The notes under the pieces were generated by a model that saw only the letters and a program-made list of their open reading frames with translations, was not told where the DNA came from and did no database searches. Of a DNA stretch of 64,000 nucleotides, positions 17,141 through 25,792 are shown piece after piece. The DNA is from Rhodococcus sp. NBC_00297. GTDB lineage: Bacteria; Actinomycetota; Actinomycetes; Mycobacteriales; Mycobacteriaceae. Made by a program: the position numbers and the translations under genes. The first letter of the stretch is position 1, and every line of letters begins with the position of its first letter. The DNA lies in contig NZ_CP108041.1 of the NCBI RefSeq assembly GCF_036173065.1, positions 1,116,001-1,180,000 on the forward strand, written 5' to 3'.

Positions 17141-18502
17141 ATGGACGGCACGACACCCGACGGCCGAGGGGCGGTGCGTCCCGACCGGACTGCGCTGACC
17201 AAGGCTTTCGCTGCCAGCCTGACCGGTACGGCACTGGAGTGGTACGACTTCGCCGTCTACTCCGCGTCGGCCGCACTGATCTTCCCCATCATCTTCTTCC
17301 CGGAGAGCGACCCGTTGACGGGAACGCTGCTCGCGTTCTCGACCTACGCCGTGGGGTACGTCGCGCGACCCATCGGCGGATTCGTCTTCGGCCGCCTCGG
17401 CGACGTCATCGGACGCAAACAGCTGCTCGTCATCACGTTGTTGCTCATCGGCGTCACGACGTTCCTCATCGGACTGCTGCCGGGCTACGCGACCATCGGC
17501 GTCGCGGCGCCGATCATCCTGGTGGCGTTGCGGTTCGCGCAGGGCGTCGCCGTCGGCGGCGAGTGGGGCGGTGCCGTCCTGCTCTCGAGTGAGTACGGCA
17601 ATCCGCGCAAGCGTGGATTCTGGTCGTCCGCGGCGCAGATCGGCCCGCCCGCCGGCAACCTGATGGCCAACGGCGCTCTCGCGGCCCTGACCTTCGCCCT
17701 CACCGAGGAGCAGTTCGAGTCGTGGGGCTGGCGCGTGGCATTCCTGCTGTCGGCCGTTCTGGTCGGCTTCGGACTGTGGATCCGCCTGAAGCTCGAGGAC
17801 ACCCCGGTGTTCAAGGCGCTGCAGGAGAGCGGCGACCGACCCGCGGCACCGATCACCGAGGTGTTCCGCGAGCAGCGCCGCCCCCTGATCGCCGCGATCC
17901 TCTCGCGCATTGCGCCCGACGTCATCTACGCCCTCTTCACCGTCTTCTCCATCACCTACGGCGTGCAGAAGCTCGGCTTCGTGCGCAGCGAGGTGCTCAC
18001 GGCCATCCTCATCGGCTCGGCGTTCCAGCTGGCCACCATCCCGCTGGCGGGCGCACTGTCCGACATCGTGAACCGGCGACTGCTCTACGCCGTCGCGGCC
18101 GTGGGCGGCGTCGCGTGGGTGGCCGTCTTCTTCCTCCTCATCGGCGGCAGCTCGTTCGGCATGCTCGTCCTGGGCGTCGTCGTCGGACTGACGTTCCACT
18201 CGTTCATGTACGGGCCGCAGGCCGCGTTCGTGACGGAGCAGTTCTCGCTGCGCCTGCGCTCCACCGGTGCCTCGCTGGCGTACACGATCGCCGGCGTCTT
18301 CGGCGGCGCGATCGCTCCGCTCATGTTCACGTTCCTGCTCGACCGCACCGACAGCTGGGTGCCCGTCTTCGTCTACATCATGGCGATGGGTGTGCTCACC
18401 GTCCTCGGCCTCGCACTCGGCCGTGGTCCTGATCCCGCGGAGGAGGAGAGCTACGTCGCGCAGAACCTCGGCGCCGAGCAGCTCTCGGCGCGGGAGAGCT
18501 AG
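17141..18502 (+). CDS. MHS-family MFS metabolite:proton symporter
   Basis: A 453-residue 12-helix transporter. It carries the metabolite:H+ symporter signature: GTALEWYDFAVYS in helix 1, RPIGGFVFGRLGDVIGRK after helix 2 and RFAQGVAVGGEWGGAVLLSSEY in helix 4. Relatives take up organic acids such as shikimate, alpha-ketoglutarate or proline/betaine. AAAGGA lies six bases before ATG 17141. The gene is divergent from the DUF2848 gene across a GntR operator and ends in a four-base overlap with the convergent GntR gene, so the substrate is probably that of the neighbouring hydrolase. Confidence 0.9.
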   Translation: MDGTTPDGRGAVRPDRTALTKAFAASLTGTALEWYDFAVYSASAALIFPIIFFPESDPLTGTLLAFSTYAVGYVARPIGGFVFGRLGDVIGRKQLLVITLLLIGVTTFLIGLLPGYATIGVAAPIILVALRFAQGVAVGGEWGGAVLLSSEYGNPRKRGFWSSAAQIGPPAGNLMANGALAALTFALTEEQFESWGWRVAFLLSAVLVGFGLWIRLKLEDTPVFKALQESGDRPAAPITEVFREQRRPLIAAILSRIAPDVIYALFTVFSITYGVQKLGFVRSEVLTAILIGSAFQLATIPLAGALSDIVNRRLLYAVAAVGGVAWVAVFFLLIGGSSFGMLVLGVVVGLTFHSFMYGPQAAFVTEQFSLRLRSTGASLAYTIAGVFGGAIAPLMFTFLLDRTDSWVPVFVYIMAMGVLTVLGLALGRGPDPAEEESYVAQNLGAEQLSARES

Positions 18503-19140
18503 CCGCGCAGCAGGATTCGCATGGTGACGTCCAGGTGTGCATCGATCTGCGCGGACGCCGCGGCCAGATCCCCCGAGGCCAACGCGTCGACGATCGCGCG
18601 ATGCTCGGTGCACACCTGGCGCTTGCGGTCGGGAGCGCCGAACAGCGCGGACAACCCGGCACGCAACTGCCGCGCCCGCAGCCCGGCGTACGTCCGGGAC
18701 AGCAACTCGCTGCCTGCGGAGTCGATCAGTTCCTGGTGGAACGTACCGTCGAGGTCGATGAAGGTTCGAGCGTGATCCTCGGCGGCACCGGCAGCCAGGG
18801 CCTCCTGCGACTCCAGAGTGGCCGTCATCGCCGCGATGGGTACGTTCCCGGCGTCGATCGCCTTCTCCGCGGCGTGCCGTTCGAGCACGCCGCGCAGGTC
18901 CATCAGTTCACCGATCTGGCGCCCGGACATCGGCGGCACGTACGCGCCCCTGCCGCGCACCATCTCGATGAGACCCTCGGACACCAACAGCAGCAACGCT
19001 TCTCGAACCGGGGTGCGCGACACCCCGATCTGCGACGCCAGCTCACCCTCGTTCAGGAACGTGCCCGTGAACGCCGGTTCGGACAGCACGCGGTCGCGGA
19101 GATAGACATAGGCACGCTCGCGACCGGACTGTTCTTGCAT
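18499..19140 (-). CDS. GntR-family regulator (FadR/VanR type)
   Basis: A 213-residue regulator. The N-terminal winged helix reads GELASQIGVSRTPVREALLLLVSEGLIEM, and the C-terminal all-helical FCD domain contains DLRGVLERHAAEKA, DGTFHQEL and EHRAIVDALASGD with His residues that bind a metal and a carboxylate effector. TATACA ends six bases before ATG 19140, so the mRNA is probably leaderless, and the operator overlaps the start codon: binding would shut off its own synthesis. It most likely represses the DUF2848, transporter and nitrilase genes until an acid substrate appears. Confidence 0.9.
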   Translation of the reverse strand: MQEQSGRERAYVYLRDRVLSEPAFTGTFLNEGELASQIGVSRTPVREALLLLVSEGLIEMVRGRGAYVPPMSGRQIGELMDLRGVLERHAAEKAIDAGNVPIAAMTATLESQEALAAGAAEDHARTFIDLDGTFHQELIDSAGSELLSRTYAGLRARQLRAGLSALFGAPDRKRQVCTEHRAIVDALASGDLAAASAQIDAHLDVTMRILLRG

Positions 19141-19153
19141 ACTGTGTGTATAC
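19137..19153. promoter_or_regulatory. GntR operator 2, between gntR and nitrilase genes
   Basis: GCATAC (19137-19142) and GTATAC (19148-19153) are spaced exactly as at 17086-17102. The site covers the gntR start codon and its -10 hexamer and lies 47 bases upstream of the nitrilase start codon, so it could control both divergent genes. Confidence 0.72.
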
Positions 19154-19199
19154 CAGTCACGACCCTCGACACCCCGCACGCCGACGTCAGGAGCACCGC

Positions 19200-19997
19200 A
19201 TGAGAATCAGCCTCGCCCAGATCACCGCGTCCCGCGATCCGAACGAGAACCTCGACCTGGTGCGCTCGTCCGTCCGTGACGCCGTGGACGCGGGCGCCCG
19301 GCTGTGCGTCCTTCCCGAGGCCACGATGCGCCGATTCGGCGGATCGATCGCCGACGTCGCCGAGCCGCTCGACGGCCCCTGGGCCACCGCGGTGCGCGAG
19401 ATCGCCGACGACGCGGGCATCACCGTCGCGGCCGGCATGTTCACCCCGGCCGTCGGCGGTGACGAGCGGGTGCGCAACACCCTGCTGATCACCGGCGGGG
19501 GCGTCGAGGCGTCGTACGACAAGATCCACCTGTTCGACGCGTTCGGTTTCGCCGAGTCCGACACCGTCGCACCGGGAACCGAGCCGGTGGTCGTCGACAT
19601 CGACGGCGTGGGTGTCGGCTTCGCGACGTGCTACGACATTCGCTTCCCCGGCCTCTTCCAGACCCTCGCGGACCGCGGCGCCCTGCTCACCGTCGTCGCC
19701 GCGTCGTGGGGCCGCGGCCCCGGCAAGGTGGATCAGTGGACACTGCTCGCCCGCGCCCGCGCACTGGACTCGACGACGTTCCTCGCGGCCTGCGGGCAGG
19801 CGGACCCCGCCGAGTCGGGTATCGAGATCTCCGGCTCGGCACCCGTGGGCGTCGGCAACTCGATGGTGGTGTCCCCCACCGGCCACGTGCTCGACCAGCT
19901 CGGCGCGGCGCCCGGTCTGCTCACGCTCGACATCGACCCGAACGAGATCGACGCGGTGCGCCAGAACTTGCCGGTGTTGGCCAACCGGAAGTTCTGA
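19200..19997 (+). CDS. Nitrilase-superfamily carbon-nitrogen hydrolase
   Basis: A 265-residue enzyme with the Glu-Lys-Cys catalytic triad: E40 in VLPEATMRRFGG, the lysine in SYDKIHLFDAFGF and the cysteine in GFATCYDIRFPGLFQ. The fold is complete to ITLDIDPNEI-type C-terminal residues (LLTLDIDPNEIDAVR). It would hydrolyse an amide, probably an omega-amide or a small carboxamide, rather than a true nitrile. AGGAG lies six bases before ATG 19200. It is divergent from gntR and shares its operator, placing it in the same regulon as the transporter and DUF2848 genes. Confidence 0.88.
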   Translation: MRISLAQITASRDPNENLDLVRSSVRDAVDAGARLCVLPEATMRRFGGSIADVAEPLDGPWATAVREIADDAGITVAAGMFTPAVGGDERVRNTLLITGGGVEASYDKIHLFDAFGFAESDTVAPGTEPVVVDIDGVGVGFATCYDIRFPGLFQTLADRGALLTVVAASWGRGPGKVDQWTLLARARALDSTTFLAACGQADPAESGIEISGSAPVGVGNSMVVSPTGHVLDQLGAAPGLLTLDIDPNEIDAVRQNLPVLANRKF

Positions 19998-20033
19998 CGC
20001 ACCGCGTCGGGGGTGTCGCGAGGGGCGGGCCGA

Positions 20034-21341
20034 TCAGCGGCCGTCGATGCCCTCGTAGCCGCGCTCGGTGTAGCCCGTGTAGATCTGACGGGGGCGGCCG
20101 ATCTTGGCGTTCGGGTCCTGGTGCATCTCCTGCCAGTGCGCGATCCACCCGGGCAGGCGGCCGAGCGCGAACAGCACCGTGAACATGCGCTCGGGGAAGC
20201 CCATGGCGCGGTAGATGAGACCCGTGTAGAAGTCGACGTTCGGGTACAGCTTGCGCTCGACGAAGTAGTCGTCGGACAGGGCGACCTCTTCGAGTTTCAT
20301 CGCGATGTCGAGCAGCTCGTCGTTGGTGCCGAGCTTCTCGAGGATCGAGTGCGCCGTCTTGCGCACGATGGCCGCGCGCGGGTCGTAGTTCTTGTAGACA
20401 CGGTGTCCGAAGCCCATGAGCTTGACACCGTCCTCCTTGTTCTTGACCCGCTTCAGGAAGTCCGCGCTGTCGCCGCCCTCGCTCTGGATGCGGTAGAGCA
20501 TCTCGAGGACGGCCTGGTTGGCGCCGCCGTGCAGCGGACCCCACAGTGCGTTGATGCCGCCGGAGATGGACGTGAAGAGGTTGGCGTCGGACGAGCCGAC
20601 CAGGCGCACCGTCGACGTCGAGCAGTTCTGCTCGTGATCGGCGTGCAGGATGAGCAGCATGTCGAGCGCCTTGACCATCTCGGGATCGGCCTCGTAGGGC
20701 TCGGCCGGGAAACCGAAGGTCATGCGCAGGAAGTTCTCGACGTAGCTCTTCGAGTTGTCCGGGTACAGGAACGGCTGGCCCACCGACTTCTTGTACGCGT
20801 ACGCGGCGATGGTCGGCAGCTTGGCCAGCAGACGGATCGTCGAGAGCTCGACCTGCTCGGGGTCGTTCGGGTCGAGCGAGTCCTGGTAGTACGCGGACAG
20901 CGCGTTGACCGCGGACGAGACGACGGGCATCGGGTGGGCGTTGCGCGGGAAGCCGTCGAAGAAGCGCTTGAGGTCCTCGTGCAGCAGGGTGTGCCGACGG
21001 ATGCGGTCGGTGAAGTTCTCCAACTCGACGGTGGTGGGCAGCTCCCCGTAGATCAGCAGGTAGCTGACCTCGAGGAACGACGACTTCTCGGCGAGCTGGT
21101 CGATCGGGTATCCGCGGTAGCGCAGGATGCCCTCGGCACCGTCGATGTACGTGATGGCGGACTTGGTGGAGGCCGTGTTGACGAACCCACCGTCCAGCGT
21201 CGTGTACCCGGTGTTCGCGAGCAGTTTGCCCAGCTCGATACCGTCGTTGCCTTCGGTCGCTCTCGCAATGGTCATCTCGTGTTCGCCGCCGGGATAGATC
21301 AGCTTGGCGGTGGCGGCGTTGTCGGCATTCTCAGCGGGCAC
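20034..21341 (-). CDS. gltA: Citrate synthase
   Basis: A 435-residue type II citrate synthase. Catalytic residues are all visible: His in WGPLHGGANQAVLEML, His in MGFGHRVYKNYDPRA and Asp in LYPNVDFYTGLIYRAMG. The N-terminal beta domain (AKLIYPGGEHEMTI...DGIELGKLL) is the Gram-negative/actinobacterial allosteric type. It matches GltA2 of mycobacteria (Rv0896). It condenses oxaloacetate and acetyl-CoA at the entry of the TCA cycle. GTG 21341 has AGAGGGA seven bases upstream. A second, shorter enzyme is encoded at 27797. Confidence 0.95.
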   Translation of the reverse strand: MPAENADNAATAKLIYPGGEHEMTIARATEGNDGIELGKLLANTGYTTLDGGFVNTASTKSAITYIDGAEGILRYRGYPIDQLAEKSSFLEVSYLLIYGELPTTVELENFTDRIRRHTLLHEDLKRFFDGFPRNAHPMPVVSSAVNALSAYYQDSLDPNDPEQVELSTIRLLAKLPTIAAYAYKKSVGQPFLYPDNSKSYVENFLRMTFGFPAEPYEADPEMVKALDMLLILHADHEQNCSTSTVRLVGSSDANLFTSISGGINALWGPLHGGANQAVLEMLYRIQSEGGDSADFLKRVKNKEDGVKLMGFGHRVYKNYDPRAAIVRKTAHSILEKLGTNDELLDIAMKLEEVALSDDYFVERKLYPNVDFYTGLIYRAMGFPERMFTVLFALGRLPGWIAHWQEMHQDPNAKIGRPRQIYTGYTERGYEGIDGR

Positions 21342-21393
21342 GAAGGGTCCCTCTCGAGCTCGGTGTAACGGAACTTGTGGTGTCTCGATAAAA

Positions 21394-22320
21394 CTAGTCG
21401 TCGCCGACCTCGTCCGCCCAGGGAGGGTCCGCCCCCGGTCGTGACACGGTGATGGCGGCTGCCTTCGCGGCGAACGTGAGAGCCGCCGTCCAGGCCTGTG
21501 AATCGAGTCGCAGAAGGTCCGCCGACGAGCGCACGCCGTGCTCCGTCAGGTGGTGGAGCATCGCCCCGTGGACGGTGTCGCCCGCACCGATGGTGTCCGC
21601 GACCTGCACCGACACACCGGGAACGACTGTCTCGCCGGCCGTGGTGACCACCGACAGCCCGTCCCCGCCGCGCGTGACGACGACGGCCGTCACGCCCGCG
21701 TCCAACCAGTCTCGGACGGTGGTGCCCTGCGGCCCCTCCCCCAGCCATCCCGCGTCCTCGACCGACACCTTGAGGATGTCGATCGACGGAAGCCAGGTAC
21801 GGAACCGGGCGCGGTAACCGTCGCCGTCCGTCATCGCGGCCGGGCGGATGTTCGGATCGAGCATCGTCAGGACCCCGGCGTCGTGCACCCTCGCGAGCAG
21901 CGCCGCGTACACGCTCGCGCCCGGCTCGTAGAGCAGCGACAGCGTGCCGAACGACGCCGCGGTCACCGACTCGGGGATGGTCGCGGGCGCCTCGACGAGT
22001 CGGTCCGCGGTGCCGTCTGCATAGAACGAGTACTCGGCGGCGCCGTGCGCGTCGAGCACGGTCAGGGCGAGCGTGGTCAGCTCCGGCCCACGCTGCAGCA
22101 GGTCGAGTCCCACCTTCGACGCCTCCAGCCACGCCACCAGGTCGCGGCCGAACGGGTCGCGGGAGATGCGGGAGAGGAACTGCACGTCCGCACCGAGGCG
22201 GCCGAGCGCGACGGCGACGTTGAACGGGCCGCCGCCCAGCTTCGGCGTCAACGCGGGACCACCGCCCCGGCGATCGGGCACCAGATCGACCAGCGCCTCG
22301 CCGCACACGAGGATCGTCAC
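21394..22320 (-). CDS. PfkB-family sugar kinase (fructokinase-like)
   Basis: A 308-residue kinase with the two PfkB signatures: PKLGGGPFNVAVALGRLGAD near the N-terminus and VADTIGAGDTVHGAMLHHL, whose GAGD contains the catalytic Asp, near the C-terminus. The start VTILVCGEALVDLVPD is typical of fructokinases and 2-keto-3-deoxygluconate kinases. GTG 22320 overlaps the stop of the upstream aldose epimerase (GTGA), so the two are coupled and probably act on the same hexose. Substrate not determined from sequence. Confidence 0.88.
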   Translation of the reverse strand: MTILVCGEALVDLVPDRRGGGPALTPKLGGGPFNVAVALGRLGADVQFLSRISRDPFGRDLVAWLEASKVGLDLLQRGPELTTLALTVLDAHGAAEYSFYADGTADRLVEAPATIPESVTAASFGTLSLLYEPGASVYAALLARVHDAGVLTMLDPNIRPAAMTDGDGYRARFRTWLPSIDILKVSVEDAGWLGEGPQGTTVRDWLDAGVTAVVVTRGGDGLSVVTTAGETVVPGVSVQVADTIGAGDTVHGAMLHHLTEHGVRSSADLLRLDSQAWTAALTFAAKAAAITVSRPGADPPWADEVGDD

Positions 22321-23291
22321 GAGGCGATCCCGTCGTCCGCCCGGATGCCCCAGCTCCCGGTCCAGGTCTCCCCCGGCTCCAGCACGATCAGCCCCACCCC
22401 TGAGTTCAGCGCGTCCGGTGGGCATGTCATCGGTTCGATCGCCAGGGCGCGGCCGCGGTCCGGGTAGGCCTGATCGTGCGCCGGATCCGCCGTGAACACC
22501 TGCACCCACGGGAAGTTCGCGTCGGTCCACAGCACGGTGGCCGCGCTGTCCGGCGGCGTCAGGTACTGCCGTGCGATGCCGTCCGCGTCCGGGACGAGGG
22601 CACTGAACGGGGTGTCGAGCCAGACTCCGGCGAGGCTCCGCGCCGCAGCGAAGTCGAGGTCCGTGTCCTGCACGGGCACGGGGCCGCCGCTGGGCAGGTT
22701 GCGCTCGCCGTCGAGCGGGAGACGCACACCCGCCGAGAGTCGGAGCGTGCACTCGTCCAGGGGCGCATCACCTGCGCGGACGAACGAGTGGACGCCCATG
22801 CCGAAGGGCGCGGTGCGGTCGCCGACGTTCGTGGCCGTGTGGGTGACGGTCAATCCGTCGTCGCCGAGGCTGTGCCGAGCTGTCAGCCGCAGCGCGAAGG
22901 GCCATCCCTGCTCGCCACCGATGTCGATGGTGTGGGTAATCGACGAGTCGGACCGCTCCGCGACGTCCCATTCCCGTCGACGGACGAGTCCGTGACTCGC
23001 GTTGTTCCGGGCCGGTTCGGTGATCTCGAGCTGATGTGTCTCACCGTCGAACGTGAACCGGCCGTCGCGCGTGCGGTTGGGCCACGGTGCGAGAACAAGC
23101 CCCGCCGACAACGGGGGTTTGGCGGCGACCCGATCCCGACCGGCCTCCGGCCTGCCCGCGTCCCACGTCTCGGTGAGCCGCCGGCCGGCATGCTCGAGGG
23201 CTCGCAGTCCCGCACCGGTGGCGGCGACGTCGGCTCTGTACGCACCGTGGCGCAGCGAATGGGACAGGGCGGATGGCGCGTCGTCGACCAT
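22317..23291 (-). CDS. Aldose 1-epimerase family protein
   Basis: A 324-residue galactose-mutarotase-like protein. Active-site candidates are the His in NNASHGLVRRREW, the His in GMGVHSFVRAG and the Glu in ALAIEPMTCPPDALN. These match the YihR/GalM group that interconverts sugar anomers, or hexose-6-phosphate 1-epimerases. TAGCGT lies six bases before the ATG, suggesting a leaderless mRNA. It is the first gene of a two-gene unit with the PfkB kinase. Its codons for GRPEAGRD coincide with a dispersed GC-rich repeat (23131-23159). Confidence 0.87.
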   Translation of the reverse strand: MVDDAPSALSHSLRHGAYRADVAATGAGLRALEHAGRRLTETWDAGRPEAGRDRVAAKPPLSAGLVLAPWPNRTRDGRFTFDGETHQLEITEPARNNASHGLVRRREWDVAERSDSSITHTIDIGGEQGWPFALRLTARHSLGDDGLTVTHTATNVGDRTAPFGMGVHSFVRAGDAPLDECTLRLSAGVRLPLDGERNLPSGGPVPVQDTDLDFAAARSLAGVWLDTPFSALVPDADGIARQYLTPPDSAATVLWTDANFPWVQVFTADPAHDQAYPDRGRALAIEPMTCPPDALNSGVGLIVLEPGETWTGSWGIRADDGIAS

Positions 23292-23344
23292 GGCAGCACG
23301 CTACCGCCCTGATGTGACTCGCCGTTCTCTGTACGGTGGATCGG

Positions 23345-24091
23345 GTGTCCACAGTCGTCGTCGCCACCGAACCGGTGACATCCCGCCGTTGGTTCGACAG
23401 GACCCTCGTCGACATCGTCGTGGTCGTCGCCGCCCTCGTGGTCTTCAACCTGACCGCGCACTTCGCGCCCACTCCCATCGCGGTCGCCGCGGTGCCGGTC
23501 GGGGCCCTGCTCCTGCTCGCCTTCGCTCGTGCGCGCGGCGTCCAGTGGAGCGACCTCGGGCTGAGCAACATCGGGCGCGGAGCCCGTCACGGCGCCGCTG
23601 CGGCCGGACTCACGCTGGTGGTGGTGGCCATCGCCGCCTCGATCCCCCTCACCCAGAGCGCCTTCCTCAACGAGCGGTACGGCGTCAACGTCGGCGCCAC
23701 GCTGTTCGCGGCCCTCGTCATCATCCCGCTCCAGACCGTCATTCCCGAGGAGCTCGCGTTCCGCGGCGTCCTGCACGCGAAGTTGTCGCGGCGCTTCGGC
23801 ATTCGCGCGGTCGCCGTCATCGGCTCGCTGCTCTTCGGCCTGTGGCACGTGGCGTCGTCACTCGGCCTGACAGTGGGCAACGACGGGTTCTCCGCCGTGC
23901 TGGGAACCGGACTGTTCGGCCAGATCATCGGGGTGTGCGGCGCCGTCGCCGGGACCACCGTCGCCGGCTTCGTCTTCACCTGGCTGCGCCATCGCGGCGG
24001 GAGCATCCTCGCTCCCATCGGTCTGCACTGGGCACTCAACGGCGCCGGCGCGTTGGCCGCACTCGCGGTGTGGCACGTCACCTTCCACTGA
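23345..24091 (+). CDS. CPBP-family intramembrane metalloprotease
   Basis: A 248-residue, roughly eight-helix protein with the CPBP/Abi motifs: VIPEELAFRGVLHAKLSRRFG (EExxxR), the conserved SLLFGLWHV (FxxxH) and a C-terminal SILAPIGLHWALNG (HxxxN). This is the Rce1-like glutamic/metalloprotease fold. Bacterial members are linked to bacteriocin self-immunity and processing, but function here is unknown. GTG 23345 is preferred because TACGGT ends seven bases earlier (leaderless); an in-frame GTG at 23336 would overlap that -10. The last 14 bases overlap the convergent TetR gene. Confidence 0.85.
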   Translation: MSTVVVATEPVTSRRWFDRTLVDIVVVVAALVVFNLTAHFAPTPIAVAAVPVGALLLLAFARARGVQWSDLGLSNIGRGARHGAAAAGLTLVVVAIAASIPLTQSAFLNERYGVNVGATLFAALVIIPLQTVIPEELAFRGVLHAKLSRRFGIRAVAVIGSLLFGLWHVASSLGLTVGNDGFSAVLGTGLFGQIIGVCGAVAGTTVAGFVFTWLRHRGGSILAPIGLHWALNGAGALAALAVWHVTFH

Positions 24092-24776
24092 GGTCGAGCG
24101 TCGAGGCGAGATTCCGCACGATGTCGGCGTAGAACGCGCCGGTGTCCTCGGTGACGCCGACCAGATGGCCGAAACGCTCGAACGACACCGCGCCGAAGAC
24201 CGTGATCCACGCCGACAATGTGCGGGCCATCAGGTCGGGCGTCATCACGCCACTCACGTCCTCCCCGCGGGTCTCGCGGAAGTGCTGCACGACGAAGTCG
24301 CGCGCCGGTGAATAGTTGTCGGGCTCGATACGGACCGGCGGTGCAGACCGATGCGCGTCGACGACGATGCTCACCACCACGAGAGTCGGGCGCGTGGCCG
24401 GACCGACGGTCGTCTGCGGCGCTCGATAGCCGGGCACGGGCGAGCCGTACAGCAGCGCGTACTCGTGCGGGTGCGCCGCGGCCCACGATCGCAGTGCGTC
24501 ACACACCGCGACCCAGCGGTCGACAGCCTTCCCACCCTGCGGATCCGCATCCTCGAGGGTCGCACCCAGCTCGTCGTAGCACTGCACGATCAGTGCCGTG
24601 AGCAGCTCGTCCCGACTCGCAACGTAGCGATAGACGGCCGAGGACACCATGCCGATCTCCCGCGCCACGGCGCGCAGGGACAGCGCCGCGGGTCCGATGT
24701 CGGCGAGCTGTGTCCGTGCGGCGCTCAGGATCGCGGCCATCGTCTCCGTACGTGCGGTCTCCCGGGGCGTGGGCAT
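24078..24776 (-). CDS. TetR-family repressor of the adjacent reductase gene
   Basis: A 232-residue TetR/AcrR regulator. The helix-turn-helix reads LSLRAVAREIGMVSSAVYRYVASRDELLTALI. The ligand domain includes WAAAHPHEYALLYGSPVPGY, of the C-terminal WHG type. TACTGT ends six bases before ATG 24776, so the mRNA is probably leaderless. A triple operator lies in the gap to the divergent NAD(P)-binding gene, with one copy in the tetR promoter spacer, which suggests repression of both genes. Inducer unknown. Confidence 0.9.
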   Translation of the reverse strand: MPTPRETARTETMAAILSAARTQLADIGPAALSLRAVAREIGMVSSAVYRYVASRDELLTALIVQCYDELGATLEDADPQGGKAVDRWVAVCDALRSWAAAHPHEYALLYGSPVPGYRAPQTTVGPATRPTLVVVSIVVDAHRSAPPVRIEPDNYSPARDFVVQHFRETRGEDVSGVMTPDLMARTLSAWITVFGAVSFERFGHLVGVTEDTGAFYADIVRNLASTLDLSGR

Positions 24777-24791
24777 GCCTTCACAGTAACC

Positions 24792-24854
24792 GAGAGCACC
24801 GCTCTTGACTTTCGAGAGCGGTGCTCTCATAGTTGTGGCGAGAGCGGTGCTCTC
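24792..24854. promoter_or_regulatory. Triple TetR operator with embedded promoter
   Basis: The palindrome GAGAGCGGTGCTCTC occurs perfectly at 24814-24828 and 24840-24854, and an inverted, one-base-shorter copy (GAGAGCACCGCTCT) at 24792-24805. Centres are 22 and 26 bases apart. TTGACT (24805-24810) and CATAGT (24828-24833), 17 bases apart, form the promoter for the reductase gene; copy 2 fills its spacer and copy 3 covers the expected start of transcription. Copy 1 lies behind the tetR -10. Confidence 0.88.
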
Positions 24855-24874
24855 CACTACGGAAGGTGTTTCTC

Positions 24875-25792
24875 ATGTCCGATCGTCACGTCGTCGTCGG
24901 GGCCGGCCCCGTCGGTACCCACGTCGCCCGCCTGCTCGCCGACCGCGGCTCCGAGGTCGTGCTCGTCTCCCGTCGCGGCACCACCGCTCCCGGCGTCACC
25001 TCCGCCACGCTCGACGCCTCCGACGCCGACGCTCTCAGCGCCCTCACGGACGGTGCCGTCGCGCTGTACAACTGCGCCAACCCGAGCGACTACACGCAGT
25101 GGCATCAGGTGTGGCCCCCTCTGGCGCGGTCGCTGCGCACCGCTGCCGAACGGACAGGCGCCGTCCTGGCTGTCACGGGCACCCTCTACCCGTACGGGCC
25201 CGTCTCCGACGGTGTCATGCGCGAGGGAATGCCCGACGCGGCCACCGACCACAAGGGTGTGCTGCGGGCCCAGATGTGGGCGGAGCTCGCCGACGCTCAC
25301 CGCGCCGGTTCTCTGCGCGCCGTCGAGGTACGCGGATCCGACTACGTGGGAACGGGAGTGGGCGCGAACGGCCACGTCACGCGCCTTCTCCCCGCTGCGC
25401 TCGACGGCAAGGCAGTGTGGGCGATCGATGCGGCCGACGTGCCGCACTCGTTCACCGACGTCCTCGACGAGGCGCGGGCACTGATCGCCGCCGTCGACAC
25501 TCCCGAATCATGGGGTCAGGTGTGGCATGCGCCGACCAATCCCGCTGTGACACTGCGGCAGGCGATCACCGACACACTCGCGGCCGTGGGCAGACCCCCG
25601 GTGCCCGTACGCGTCGTACCCCGCGTGATCACGCGGGCGGCGGGTCTCGCCGTACCGATGCTGCGGGAGCTGAACCAGCTGTCCTACCAGCGCACCGCGC
25701 CCTACGTCCTCGACTCGACGCGGTCACAGCAGATGCTGGGCATCGAGCCCACTCCCTGGGCGGAGGTATGCCGCCGCACCGCTCAGGTGTGA
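24875..25792 (+). CDS. NAD(P)-binding reductase/epimerase family protein
   Basis: A 305-residue extended short-chain dehydrogenase/epimerase-like protein. It begins VVVGAGPVGTHVARLLADRG, a Rossmann dinucleotide-binding GxGxxG motif, and contains LAVTGTLYPYGPVSDGVM and the VRGSDYVGTGVGAN stretch. The usual YxxxK catalytic pair is not obvious (DHKGVLRAQMW is in its place), so it may be an atypical member. GGAAGG precedes ATG 24875 by eight bases. It is the target of the divergent TetR regulator; the 3' end overlaps the convergent MFS gene by ten bases. Confidence 0.83.
   Translation: MSDRHVVVGAGPVGTHVARLLADRGSEVVLVSRRGTTAPGVTSATLDASDADALSALTDGAVALYNCANPSDYTQWHQVWPPLARSLRTAAERTGAVLAVTGTLYPYGPVSDGVMREGMPDAATDHKGVLRAQMWAELADAHRAGSLRAVEVRGSDYVGTGVGANGHVTRLLPAALDGKAVWAIDAADVPHSFTDVLDEARALIAAVDTPESWGQVWHAPTNPAVTLRQAITDTLAAVGRPPVPVRVVPRVITRAAGLAVPMLRELNQLSYQRTAPYVLDSTRSQQMLGIEPTPWAEVCRRTAQV

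Noticed and set aside
17051-18613. 520-codon minus-strand frame opposite the MHS transporter
   Set aside because: Composition is Arg/Glu/Asp/Gly-rich without motifs, and the plus-strand frame encodes a complete transporter.
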